Shown here: positions 53,020 through 60,465 of the stretch, piece after piece
Layout: every line of letters starts with the position of its first letter
How positions within the stretch are numbered: the stretch's first letter is position 1
NCBI RefSeq assembly: GCF_000526775.1
Contig: NZ_JAGS01000001.1
Span: forward strand, 558,001 to 622,000
DNA: 64,000 nt
Reading direction: 5' to 3'
Source of the DNA: Ruminococcus albus AD2013
Lineage (GTDB): Bacteria > Bacillota > Clostridia > Oscillospirales > Ruminococcaceae
Notes under the pieces: model-generated
The model's input: only the letters and a program-made list of their open reading frames with translations
The model's database searches: none
Told to the model about the DNA's origin: nothing
Made by a program: the position numbers and the translations under genes

Positions 53020-53240
53020 TCAGTTAGATCGCCTAGTCATCAGTGTATTCTGAGGAGTGACAAACTCTTTTAGCAAATACACCTTGCTGTCGGCTGCGCC
53101 CTTTGCATAGTCGATACAGACCATGACTTCCCGATTACCTCCCCGGTAGCTCACACCACAGTGTTTATACTCGCTGCACTTACTGTCAATAAGTGGTCAC
53201 GGCGCACATTGAGGTAGCTGCCATAAGGCAGGCTTGCAAA
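53020..53240 (-). pseudogene. Fragment of an accessory-element protein, frameshifted
   Basis: Reading leftwards, LPYGSYLNVRRDHLL in one frame is followed by SKCSEYKHCGVSYRGG, then VMVCIDYAKGAADSK and VYLLKEFVTPQNTL in another, ending at TGA 53020. The frame changes near 53180. The Cys and aromatic content and codon use look like real coding sequence, but no start is left and the frame is broken. I cannot name the family. It lies inside the inverted-repeat segment. Confidence 0.45.
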
Positions 53241-53412
53241 TGCAAACTGTTTCAATGAAGCTGAATCATTCAGCAGTTATTGAGGTCTCGTCGAGGTTGC
53301 TTTCTCTATCTGGCTATTCAGTTCAACTGGAGTCAGCCGTAGGATCCGTAAGTCTTACGGGAAAAAGAAAAGAGTTCTCAGCACTTGCCCGCAAAAGCAT
53401 ACTGAAAACTCC

Positions 53413-53442
53413 TTGACAAATTTATCAAAACAATGCTATAAT
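53413..53442 (+). promoter_or_regulatory. Promoter ahead of a truncated leaderless frame
   Basis: TTGACA (53413-53418), 18 bases, TATAAT (53437-53442). The ATG at 53450 would be at or next to the transcription start. Confidence 0.6.
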
Positions 53443-53449
53443 ATACAAC

Positions 53450-53512
53450 ATGGACATTGATGAACTCATCTGTAAAAGTCTCACAATTGCTGTTCGAGAG
53501 CATTTGTGCTGA
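53450..53512 (+). pseudogene. 20-codon remnant (MDIDELICKSLTIAVREHLC)
   Basis: A plausible gene start right behind a good promoter, stopped after 20 codons. I read it as the first codons of a larger mobile-element gene cut off by rearrangement. A genuine leaderless small peptide is not excluded. Confidence 0.3.
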
Positions 53513-53787
53513 TGGCTTATTTGAACGCCAATTCATTTAAGTCGCAGGTGAGCGTTTTGTTGTTCGCACTCACTGTATGCATTATAGCACATCGTTTTTT
53601 ATTTATCAAGTCATTATGAAAAATATTTTTGAATTAATTTTAATTTGTTTGTTCTTTTCTCGTAGATATATCATTTGATATATCGTATATAATTTAGAAT
53701 ATTATAGATTGACGAATTATCCTCTTTTTGGTATTATAGTTCTTGTGCTTTTGCATACAGGAATATATACTTTGGAGGATATTTTTA
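53513..53787. other. AT-rich gene-free stretch
   Basis: No supported gene. It includes a very AT-rich block (53590-53700) ahead of the recombinase fragment. Confidence 0.4.
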
Positions 53788-54150
53788 ATGTTATTCGAGA
53801 AACAGAGCAACAATACGGTAGAAGAGTACATGACTAATTGGTTAGTTAATACCAAACGTCCAATTTTGAAACGTTCGTCATATGATCGGGTTGAACAAAG
53901 CCTTTATTATCAGATTTTTCCGGCTATTGGAAGAATAAAGATGAGGAAACTCACCAGTGATGATATACAGATAATGCTTAACGATTTAGCTGAACGATCT
54001 TCTTATAGTACTACTAAAAAAGCATACGTTAATCTGAAGAGTTGTCTTGATCTTGCGGTTTTAAAAGGGGATATAAAGAAGAATCCTATCTTTTTTTATT
54101 CAGGTATAATATTTATGTTACAAAATTATATTTTTAAGGAGTTTTTATGA
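53788..54150 (+). pseudogene. Truncated tyrosine recombinase, N-terminal core-binding domain only
   Basis: From ATG 53788, preceded by TGGAGGAT, 120 residues are encoded. NTVEEYMTNWLVNTKRPILK, SSYDRVEQSLYYQIFPAIGR, KMRKLTSDDIQIMLNDL and AYVNLKSCLDLAVLKGDIKK match the SAM-like N-terminal domain of Tn916/phage-type integrases. The sequence changes to unrelated residues (IFFYSGIIFML) after KKNP, and the catalytic domain with its Arg-His-Arg-Tyr set is missing, so it cannot recombine DNA. The stop overlaps the start of the following lipoprotein by 4 bases. It marks a former integrative element. Confidence 0.75.
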
Positions 54151-55538
54151 GAACAAAAGCATTATTATTACTCATAACGGCTGTATGCATCTGTGGCTGT
54201 ATCACAGGCTGCGGAAATTCAGATAACGAAAGTAAAATCGTTACACAGTCCAGTATAATTACTAATGATACAACAGAAGTCGAAAAAAGTGGAAATGAAG
54301 AAAATCAAAATAATGACACTACCGCGGAGAATGAAAGCTATTCTGAGACAAAGATAGCTGATGAAGTACTGAATGCGGAAATGTATACTGATGTATTTCA
54401 GGTGGGTGAAAAGGTGATAAGGCTTCCCATGACGGCTAAGGAGCTGTTTGATATGGATGGTGTGGAACTGGATGAGGATCAGCTGGCTGGAATAAGCCAA
54501 GGTCAAGATCCCACAACGATCATAGCAGAACCAAGTATTTACAATGTTACCATTGATGGTGTTAAAACAAGCTTTTACTTCAATGTAACAACGGAAGAAG
54601 AGAAGCAGTTTTTATCGGATTGTAATGTTATGGTATTGTGTAACACAGAAAATGTGGTATTTCCCAAGGGTGTGAAAGCAGGTATGCCAATAGAAGAGAT
54701 TCGCAGGCTTTGGGGTGAACCTGATATCGAAGAAGCAGAAAAACTTGTATACTTGAGGGATATGGTAACGGATACCTACGTTGTTCCCAAAAAAACAGGT
54801 GAAGATGCTTCTATGAGTCAACCATACAGCTATTTCAAGGATGGTGCTTATAGCAGTTTTGGATATTCTTACGAGGTCAGTATAGATCCTAAAACAAAAA
54901 CAGTTTCGCGTATCAACTTTGATGACGAATATTTAATTATGGCGGCGGGATATACTATCAATTCATTGGATGACTTTCCGAAACCCGATGATAATTTCAG
55001 TTTCCCAGATAAATATATGTATCCTGGGAGTGATCACAGTTTTGATATACACTACGAACTTCCAGCGTATATGGGCGACATTTTCAATTGTTTTGCTTAC
55101 GTATATGAGGATAATGGTCAGAAATATGCAATACACAAAAACAGATTTATAAATACTATTGTGGCAGAGCTTGACCTAATAGAATACACAGACGATAATC
55201 TTAGAAAATATAGTGAAGAAATAGTAAAAGAAAATAATCCATTAGATCAGAAAGCGCCTGAACTACTTACTTATTCTGTTAAAAAAGACGGTAATAGAGC
55301 AGTTATTATATTCAGAGATAACACTGCAGATGGTATTGATGATAAGACTAGAGGAAGCTATTCAAGAATACAAGTTCACTGTTTGGATGAAAATTTTGTG
55401 GATACTATTTTTTCATTTGTTGTTGCACCATGCAACGGCAAGGAAAGCATATCCGATGAGGAGCTTGAAAGCGCAGATAGTTGGTTTTTTGAATTTGCCA
55501 AAAGCGTAAAAACAACGAAGAGCGATAATATACTTTAA
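54147..55538 (+). CDS. Uncharacterised lipoprotein inside the inverted-repeat segment, 463 aa
   Basis: Starts at ATG 54147 after AAGGAG, overlapping the recombinase fragment by 4 bases (ATGA). The signal peptide (LLLLITAVCICGCITGCGN) has two possible lipobox Cys. A Glu/Asn/Thr-rich linker leads to two globular parts. The first, about residues 75-260, has KAGMPIEEIRRLWGEPDIEE, a motif typical of repeat lipoproteins with the BamE/SmpA-like KGMTKxEV pattern. The second, about 330-460, is unassigned. It is AT-rich compared with the surrounding genome. Its intact reading frame in a decayed region suggests recent arrival or selection. A good terminator follows. Confidence 0.75.
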   Translation: MRTKALLLLITAVCICGCITGCGNSDNESKIVTQSSIITNDTTEVEKSGNEENQNNDTTAENESYSETKIADEVLNAEMYTDVFQVGEKVIRLPMTAKELFDMDGVELDEDQLAGISQGQDPTTIIAEPSIYNVTIDGVKTSFYFNVTTEEEKQFLSDCNVMVLCNTENVVFPKGVKAGMPIEEIRRLWGEPDIEEAEKLVYLRDMVTDTYVVPKKTGEDASMSQPYSYFKDGAYSSFGYSYEVSIDPKTKTVSRINFDDEYLIMAAGYTINSLDDFPKPDDNFSFPDKYMYPGSDHSFDIHYELPAYMGDIFNCFAYVYEDNGQKYAIHKNRFINTIVAELDLIEYTDDNLRKYSEEIVKENNPLDQKAPELLTYSVKKDGNRAVIIFRDNTADGIDDKTRGSYSRIQVHCLDENFVDTIFSFVVAPCNGKESISDEELESADSWFFEFAKSVKTTKSDNIL

Positions 55539-55559
55539 CCAATAAGCAGATAAGAATAC

Positions 55560-55603
55560 AAAGCGTCTGACACCGCCTTTCGGTGAGTGCCGGACGCTTT
55601 TTG
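55560..55603 (+). terminator. Terminator after the accessory lipoprotein gene
   Basis: AAGCGTC and CACCG pair with CGGTG and GACGCTT in a two-part stem, followed by TTTTT. Confidence 0.75.
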
Positions 55604-55611
55604 GTTGCTGA

Positions 55612-55633
55612 ACTGTGTCTATAGACACACTTT
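55612..55633. repeat. Right 22-bp inverted repeat of the accessory segment
   Basis: An inverted, identical copy of the element at 52842-52863, again centred on the palindrome TGTGTCTATAGACACA. Confidence 0.8.
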
Positions 55634-55667
55634 TTATCGAGGGATTGACATCGCTTAAACTAAAACA

Positions 55668-56353
55668 TCAACCCTCTTTCTTTTTCTCCCGGATACGCTC
55701 TATACCGAAAAACTCATGCTTATTATCAGGCTTGAAAGTAACACCGATCTTGTACTTGCCCTTGCCGTTCTTCTCCTCGATGCTGACCGTGGTGCTGCCG
55801 CTGCTTAGAAGAGCCTTGCAGTTGGATTTGGTCAGGGACATGGGCTTTCTTCTCCCTGTGCGGAAAACTAGCCTTGTTTTTATTAACGCACCGACAAGCT
55901 CTATGACCTCACTGCGCTTCAGCTTCATCATCTCGGCAAGGTCATTATAGCTATGGAAGAATGTCCGTCTATTGCTGTCAGCCAGTTTGCAGAAAAGCGC
56001 ATATGCATAGAACATCTTCTGTGACAGACCCAGCTTAAAAACATCGTTAGGCATATAAAAATAATCCGAGAGGAAAGAAAAGGCTTGCAGATCGTAGTGA
56101 GTTGCACCCAGACAGCCGTTAGAACGTGTCTGACGATATTGGTGAAATGGATACCCTTTTCAGACAAAGCCTTTAAAACACGCTTAACGGTTGCTACAGA
56201 CAGTCCACAGATTGCTGCTATCGTTTCCTGCTTGATGCAGACCGCATAACCGTTCGTTGTCAGCTTGGTGTGACTGTTAACGATGCTGTAAAGGCGGCAG
56301 GCTACCATTAGTTCGTTACGGGACAGCTACAGCAGTTTATTTGGTATTTTCAT
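55668..56353 (-). pseudogene. Broken replication-initiator-like HTH protein gene
   Basis: ATG 56353 has a GAGGTG ribosome site and opens MKIPNKLL, then a TAG stop, then LSRNELMVACRLYSIVNSHT. A helix-turn-helix (IKQETIAAICGLSVATVKRV) follows. At about 56150 the frame shifts, and the protein continues as THYDLQAFSFLSDYFYMPND, SQKMFYAYALFCKLAD, SYNDLAEMMKLKRSEVIELV to the stop at 55668. The two-winged-helix layout and the gene context (small RHH gene upstream, operator promoter) resemble plasmid replication initiators or element regulators. One in-frame stop plus one frameshift make it a pseudogene unless these are sequencing errors. Confidence 0.65.
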
Positions 56354-56382
56354 TTTACACCTCGATTAATTATTTTTGCAAA

Positions 56383-56419
56383 TAAAAAACGGTAGACAGG
56401 TGGTATCTGTCTACCGTTT
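56383..56419 (-). terminator. Terminator hairpin in the leader of the initiator-like gene
   Basis: On the minus strand AAACGGTAGACAG pairs perfectly with CTGTCTACCGTTT and a run of T follows. It begins at the expected transcription start of the promoter at 56420-56448 and ends before the ATG at 56353, as in an attenuator. Confidence 0.75.
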
Positions 56420-56448
56420 ATTATACAGTATTTAATACTGTATGTCAA
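56420..56448 (-). promoter_or_regulatory. Promoter with a 19-bp palindromic operator in its spacer
   Basis: TTGACA (56443-56448), 17 bases, TATAAT (56420-56425) on the minus strand. The spacer and the edge of the -10 form TACAGTATT-N-AATACTGTA (56424-56442), a perfect palindrome. The -35 overlaps the stop codon of the RHH gene. Confidence 0.75.
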
Positions 56449-56630
56449 GAGTTTTCCTCAATATATTTATCTACGAATTCTTTGAATAAAGCGTTTGGCG
56501 TTGTATTGTTTTTGTACGCAAGTTCTTTAAACTTAGCAGCCTTTTCTTTACGAAGTCTGACTGCTAAATTAGTTAAGTTCTCTTTGCCCCATTTGATATT
56601 GGCTTTCTGATGAGCTTCTGAAACAGCCAT
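56445..56630 (-). CDS. Small ribbon-helix-helix-like protein, 61 aa
   Basis: Starts at ATG 56630 with GGAGGTGAC upstream. The middle NLTNLAVRLRKEKAAKFKEL followed by AYKNNTTPNALFKEFVDKYI has the beta strand-helix-helix layout of Arc/MetJ/CopG repressors. It lies between a Fic fragment and the initiator-like gene, whose promoter overlaps its stop codon. I infer that it is a copy-number or autoregulatory repressor (CopG-like), or an antitoxin-like regulator. The frame is intact. Confidence 0.7.
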   Translation of the reverse strand: MAVSEAHQKANIKWGKENLTNLAVRLRKEKAAKFKELAYKNNTTPNALFKEFVDKYIEENS

Positions 56631-56671
56631 TGTGTCACCTCCGGTTTAAATAGATTGTTATACGGTGATAG

Positions 56672-56983
56672 TCACCTCAGATCGTTGATGTCAAAAGCCG
56701 TGTAGCCCTCATAGTAATAGCTGGTGTCAATGCCTTTCATGAATACTTCACGATCTTCTGTTTTATCTGTAAGGGCATTTTTGAGCAGTATATTTATCTC
56801 TGTAGAGCGAATAGGACTTCTCTCCATAGCAAGTAGATAGTCCTCCTTATCTATTAAGCTCCAGTCAACGACTTTTTTCAGTTCGTTCTTGAAAATGTGG
56901 TCGAGCCATATCTTTGTTGCTCTTCCGTTTCCCTCACGGAATGGGTGACAGATATTCATCTCAACGTATTTTTCTAAAGACAT
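56672..56983 (-). pseudogene. Fic-domain protein lacking its N-terminal part
   Basis: 103 residues from ATG 56983. The Fic signature HPFREGNGRATKIW is complete (residues 13-26) and the tail VFMKGIDTSYYYEGYTAFDI matches the C-terminus of Fic proteins from Firmicutes. The 70-100 residues that normally precede the motif, including the flap that positions the target, are missing, although a ribosome site precedes the ATG. Fic enzymes transfer AMP to proteins. This short form is probably inactive and a product of truncation. Confidence 0.65.
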
Positions 56984-57126
56984 AAATAATCACCTTGTAA
57001 CCGATACGGTTTCTGAGACCTTATTATAAAAAAGACCCATCAAACATCATGTTCAGCTATGTCTAAGTGAGACTATTTGATAATCGATCGATTCGGCTGC
57101 CTAGTATACGTATTGAACAACCTATA

Positions 57127-58305
57127 TTATTTTTTCATCCATCCCGGAATATATTCATCTTTGCCGCTCATATCGACTATCATGAATCTGGTATCCCCGA
57201 ACTCCAAACGCAGCACAGCATAATCGCCAAAGGTCGTGAGCTTCTCAATGTTCCGGTCATTTGCAAAGCCGCCATACGAACGCCAGGCAAATCCAAGATC
57301 ATCAATATTGTGACCTTTCAGCTTTTCAAGAGGATAATAGACCATAACATCTCCGTAGCGGGTCTCGAACCCCCACGGATCTGAAACGGGCGTGTCAATA
57401 TATTCTCGCTCGTCATAAGCCGAATTGTAATCAGAGCCTCCCCATACGAAGCCCATATTGAAGAGTCCAAGATCCATCTTGGTGGGAGGAGACGTTTCCT
57501 CCGATTCCGGAAAGCCTCTGATTTCCACCGGAAGATAGGCATACTTAAACGCCCCGCAATCCTTCAGATCTATCGCGAGCTTCTTCTTTTCGCCGCTCAA
57601 ATTGTCGATATGTTCGGTAATATATGGGACTGCATACTCGTATTTTAAGTTGCTTTCACCCGAACCAAGGAACTCCTGAAATTCATCAAGATGCTCCGCA
57701 GTGTCAAAAGCAGTCAGGCTGTATGTGAAATTCAGCTCAGACAATCTCTGATCGATATCCGAATCTTCAAGGGAGCTTTCAGCCACACACACGCTGATGC
57801 TTCCCTTACCGTTTTTCTTTATCATCTCAACCAAATTAGTACCGTCATAGTAATCTGAGAATCCGCCGTAAAGCGAGTTTCCGGTCTTCCACTCGTCATT
57901 ATCGCCGAGCCATAGGTCAGAGATATAGGATTTCGGAAACTCCGCCTCTATCATGTCCTTGAATTCCGCACATATATCGTCAAACTGATATGAATCCTTG
58001 CATCTGATATTATCCCCATCAGAGGTATTCACCCAGACAGTAAACTTTCTACCGTCATATTCCGAAGAAAACTCATATACACTCTCTTCAAGCAGCCACT
58101 TTTGTCTCAGAGGGTACTCGCTCTCGTCGCTCATTGGTGCATCAAAGCCATATTTTGACTGCAAATATTCCTGTGCCTGAGCCGCCGCAGCATCATGCAG
58201 CTTCTTGGCTTCGGCTTTATTTTTGACTTCATTATATGTCTTGTACGAAAAGAACGCCGCCATAGCGCTAATCCCTACTGCGATCACTATTTTCCTTGCT
58301 TTCAT
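57127..58305 (-). CDS. Uncharacterised membrane-anchored protein, 392 aa
   Basis: The start is placed at ATG 58305 with AGGTGAACAG upstream. One N-terminal membrane helix (KIVIAVGISAMAAFFSYKTY) is followed by a Lys/Ala-rich helix (EVKNKAEAKKLHDAAAAQAQ) and a large extracytoplasmic domain rich in Tyr, Asp and Trp. Segments such as LQSKYGFDAPMSDESEYPL recall other anonymous Ruminococcus surface proteins. No family is recognised. It has a consensus promoter and no partner genes. Confidence 0.7.
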   Translation of the reverse strand: MKARKIVIAVGISAMAAFFSYKTYNEVKNKAEAKKLHDAAAAQAQEYLQSKYGFDAPMSDESEYPLRQKWLLEESVYEFSSEYDGRKFTVWVNTSDGDNIRCKDSYQFDDICAEFKDMIEAEFPKSYISDLWLGDNDEWKTGNSLYGGFSDYYDGTNLVEMIKKNGKGSISVCVAESSLEDSDIDQRLSELNFTYSLTAFDTAEHLDEFQEFLGSGESNLKYEYAVPYITEHIDNLSGEKKKLAIDLKDCGAFKYAYLPVEIRGFPESEETSPPTKMDLGLFNMGFVWGGSDYNSAYDEREYIDTPVSDPWGFETRYGDVMVYYPLEKLKGHNIDDLGFAWRSYGGFANDRNIEKLTTFGDYAVLRLEFGDTRFMIVDMSGKDEYIPGWMKK

Positions 58306-58356
58306 TCTGTTCACCTGATTCATATTAAAATACTTGTGTGTTTCTTTCTGTTATAT

Positions 58357-58385
58357 ATTATACTACTTAATAGAACTTTTGTCTA
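58357..58385 (-). promoter_or_regulatory. Promoter of the 57127-58305 gene
   Basis: TAGACA (58380-58385), 17 bases, TATAAT (58357-58362) on the minus strand. It overlaps the end of the SRAP remnant. Confidence 0.65.
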
Positions 58386-58636
58386 GTATTTTCCATAATC
58401 ATTTTCGTTAATGCCATTTTAGCTATCCTGTATGGATCGCCGTTTGGATGTATCCATTCACTCAGACTATCTTTACCTAGTATCAACGGCATTCGATCTT
58501 GAATACTTCTTACGGGAGTGACCGCTTCTCTTGTAAGCACGGTGAACATCGGTACCTGAACGCCTCTATGCTCTTCAAAACGGTATACCCCTTCGCTTTG
58601 ATCCGATGACCCGCCAGCATACCATAAAGTATAAAT
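58367..58636 (-). pseudogene. C-terminal remnant of an SOS-associated peptidase (SRAP, YedK/HMCES)
   Basis: The frame ending at 58367 reads YAGGSSDQSEGVYRFEEHRG, then VPMFTVLTREAVTPVRSI and QDRMPLILGKDSLSEW. This matches the conserved TTEAN...IHxRMP block of SRAP proteins, which cross-link to abasic sites in single-stranded DNA. The N-terminal half with catalytic Cys2 is absent and the frame is interrupted at about 58636, so it is a fragment. Confidence 0.65.
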
Positions 58637-58719
58637 TCAATCATGACCGTAAAGTTATGAAGTTCTCACTTTTTAATTATCACGCTGTCCGACATACGCA
58701 TGGACCTTTCCTGATACTT

Positions 58720-58753
58720 TAAAAAAAGGCATTCACCAAACGATGAATGCCTT
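58720..58753 (-). terminator. Terminator of the dockerin/lysozyme-like gene
   Basis: On the minus strand AAGGCATTCA pairs with TGAATGCCTT and seven T follow. Confidence 0.85.
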
Positions 58754-58808
58754 GTAGTTTATTCGCCTTGGAATTCAGCTCTGCTGAGAGTAATTCCTGT
58801 CATTTGTA

Positions 58809-59966
58809 TCATACTTCAGGAAGAGTATCTGTCATTTTCAGAATATATTTTCTGACAGCCACAGCATCTGCCTCGGTTATGCCATCGCCATTGCCCGAAC
58901 AATCAGCGTTTATTTTTCCCTGCTCAGTCAGCGTATACTTTGAAGGTGCTGACAATGTCTGCTTGATAAGTACGAAATCAGAAATATCCACTTCTCCGTC
59001 GCAGTTTGCATCACCATAAAGTACCTTTGGATTATCCTGAGTATTGCTCTCTGTTACGGGAGCCATGCTCGGTTCGGTATCACCCCACCAGTCCCATCGG
59101 TCAGCGGTACGGTATTTCTCCATATTTCCGCCTGCCGAAGTCCAGGTAAATACATTGTCGTAAAGATGCCCTTCGTTATAATAAAACTGTGCCATCGAAC
59201 AGATCTCATCAGCATAGGTCTTGTATGCACCATCGTCCTCAGCCATGTAGCACCAGCCTGTATTAAAGCCCTTCAGGCTGTTCCTTATGACCTGATAGCC
59301 GTGCATTCCCTCTTCATTAATGCAGATCTCTGCAAAGTGGAGTATCTTTCTGATACCCATGTGATTTGAGATTATACAATCATAGAAATTGGATTCCGTG
59401 AAAGAATACTGATACATCTCAGGAACGTTGTCCTCGGGCATGAACTTGGGGTTGCAGTCTGCAAAAGCTGTAACAGCGGTCTGAAGAGTACCGTATGCAT
59501 GGGCAGAGTTAACACCCCAGCCGTCTTCATAAGCTGTTTCATGGTCTGAGCCTATCTTGCCTTCACCCAGAGTGGATTCACGGGAACCAAGTCCAAGAAA
59601 CAAAGCATACACCTTTTCACGCTCAGGCTGTCCAAGACGAGTGGAGATAAGTTCCCAGTGCTCATCTATCTCTTTATAGAGAGCGTACTTTACCTCCTGC
59701 ACTGTCATATTATGGTTGATAGCTCGTATCTCAGCCGTTGAAGCGTTTGCGGGAGTATTCCTCTCCCCAAAGCCAAGGGGATTGCCAACTCCTTCCTTCT
59801 GTATATCACGGGAAGTATCGTGCAGAGGGTCGCAGGTACTTCCGGCACAATACCATTCGTCTGCAGAAGCAACGATAGAAGTATCCATATCACCTGCAGA
59901 TATCGACATTGATGATACGATCATTGCAGCTGCGGTAATGACACCGAAAAATCGTTTTTTATTCAT
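58809..59966 (-). CDS. Secreted dockerin protein with lysozyme-like domain
   Basis: 385 residues from ATG 59966, with GAGGTGAT upstream. A Sec signal peptide (RFFGVITAAAMIVSSMSISA) is followed by a domain of about 250 residues. Its core ALFLGLGSRESTLGEGKIG and SAHAYGTLQTAVTAFADCN look like the catalytic Glu and the GxYGxLQ-type stretch of lytic transglycosylases and lysozyme-like enzymes. A Pro/Thr linker leads to a C-terminal type I dockerin (YGDANCDGEVDISDFVLIKQ and NGDGITEADAVAVRKYIL). I infer a cell-wall or chitin-like polymer hydrolase docked to a scaffoldin. The catalytic assignment is by motif only. Confidence 0.75.
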   Translation of the reverse strand: MNKKRFFGVITAAAMIVSSMSISAGDMDTSIVASADEWYCAGSTCDPLHDTSRDIQKEGVGNPLGFGERNTPANASTAEIRAINHNMTVQEVKYALYKEIDEHWELISTRLGQPEREKVYALFLGLGSRESTLGEGKIGSDHETAYEDGWGVNSAHAYGTLQTAVTAFADCNPKFMPEDNVPEMYQYSFTESNFYDCIISNHMGIRKILHFAEICINEEGMHGYQVIRNSLKGFNTGWCYMAEDDGAYKTYADEICSMAQFYYNEGHLYDNVFTWTSAGGNMEKYRTADRWDWWGDTEPSMAPVTESNTQDNPKVLYGDANCDGEVDISDFVLIKQTLSAPSKYTLTEQGKINADCSGNGDGITEADAVAVRKYILKMTDTLPEV

Positions 59967-60055
59967 AATTATCACCTCATGTTTTGAGTCGTTTAACTGA
60001 CACGGACAGACCTCCGTCAAAGCGAAATTGACGTCTGATCAAATTACCGTTATAT

Positions 60056-60084
60056 ATTATAACATATTCACCTGCAAATTTCAA
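60056..60084 (-). promoter_or_regulatory. Promoter of the dockerin/lysozyme-like gene
   Basis: TTGAAA (60079-60084), 17 bases, TATAAT (60056-60061) on the minus strand. The leader holds a hairpin (60007-60040) made of nested CAGAC/GTCTG and GTCAA/TTGAC stems. Confidence 0.7.
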
Positions 60085-60202
60085 TATAATTTTATGAATT
60101 ATGGTTATCTATCCGATATCCGTAGAAACATCATAAAAATCGTTTGCTGTCACAGATCTGTTTTGGTGTTCGAAGATATTTTGTATAACTTGCTGACCAT
60201 GC

Positions 60203-60267
60203 AAAAAACAGACCATGTCTCAAATCGTTACCAAAGCTGTACTCTTTTAGACATGGTCTGTTTATTA
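60203..60267 (-). ncRNA. Candidate 65-nt small RNA
   Basis: A promoter (60274-60302) is followed almost at once by a perfect 14-bp stem AACAGACCATGTCT/AGACATGGTCTGTT enclosing a 28-base loop (60221-60248), and then TTTTTTGC. The whole transcript is one large stem-loop ending in a terminator tract. It does not lead into a gene. The loop sequence could be an antisense contact region. Confidence 0.5.
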
Positions 60268-60273
60268 TATCAT

Positions 60274-60302
60274 ATTATATTATCCTTCACTTGTTAAGTA
60301 AA
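60274..60302 (-). promoter_or_regulatory. Promoter of the candidate small RNA
   Basis: TTTACT (60297-60302), 17 bases, TATAAT (60274-60279) on the minus strand. Confidence 0.6.
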
Positions 60303-60465
60303 GATCCCGCAGTATTTATTAACTCTGTTTTCATACAGCTTAGTGAGCCGTTGTCGCTTCTTGAAAGCCTGAACTATATCAGGACAATTAAACAGCGCAG
60401 CGGACAAAAAGGCAGACCAAAGATAACTATCAAGGTAAACCCAATTATATTTTATGAATAATGTA

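Noticed and set aside
60098..60297. Plus-strand small frame over the candidate small RNA
   Set aside because: No ribosome site; the codons run through a perfect hairpin better explained as RNA structure.
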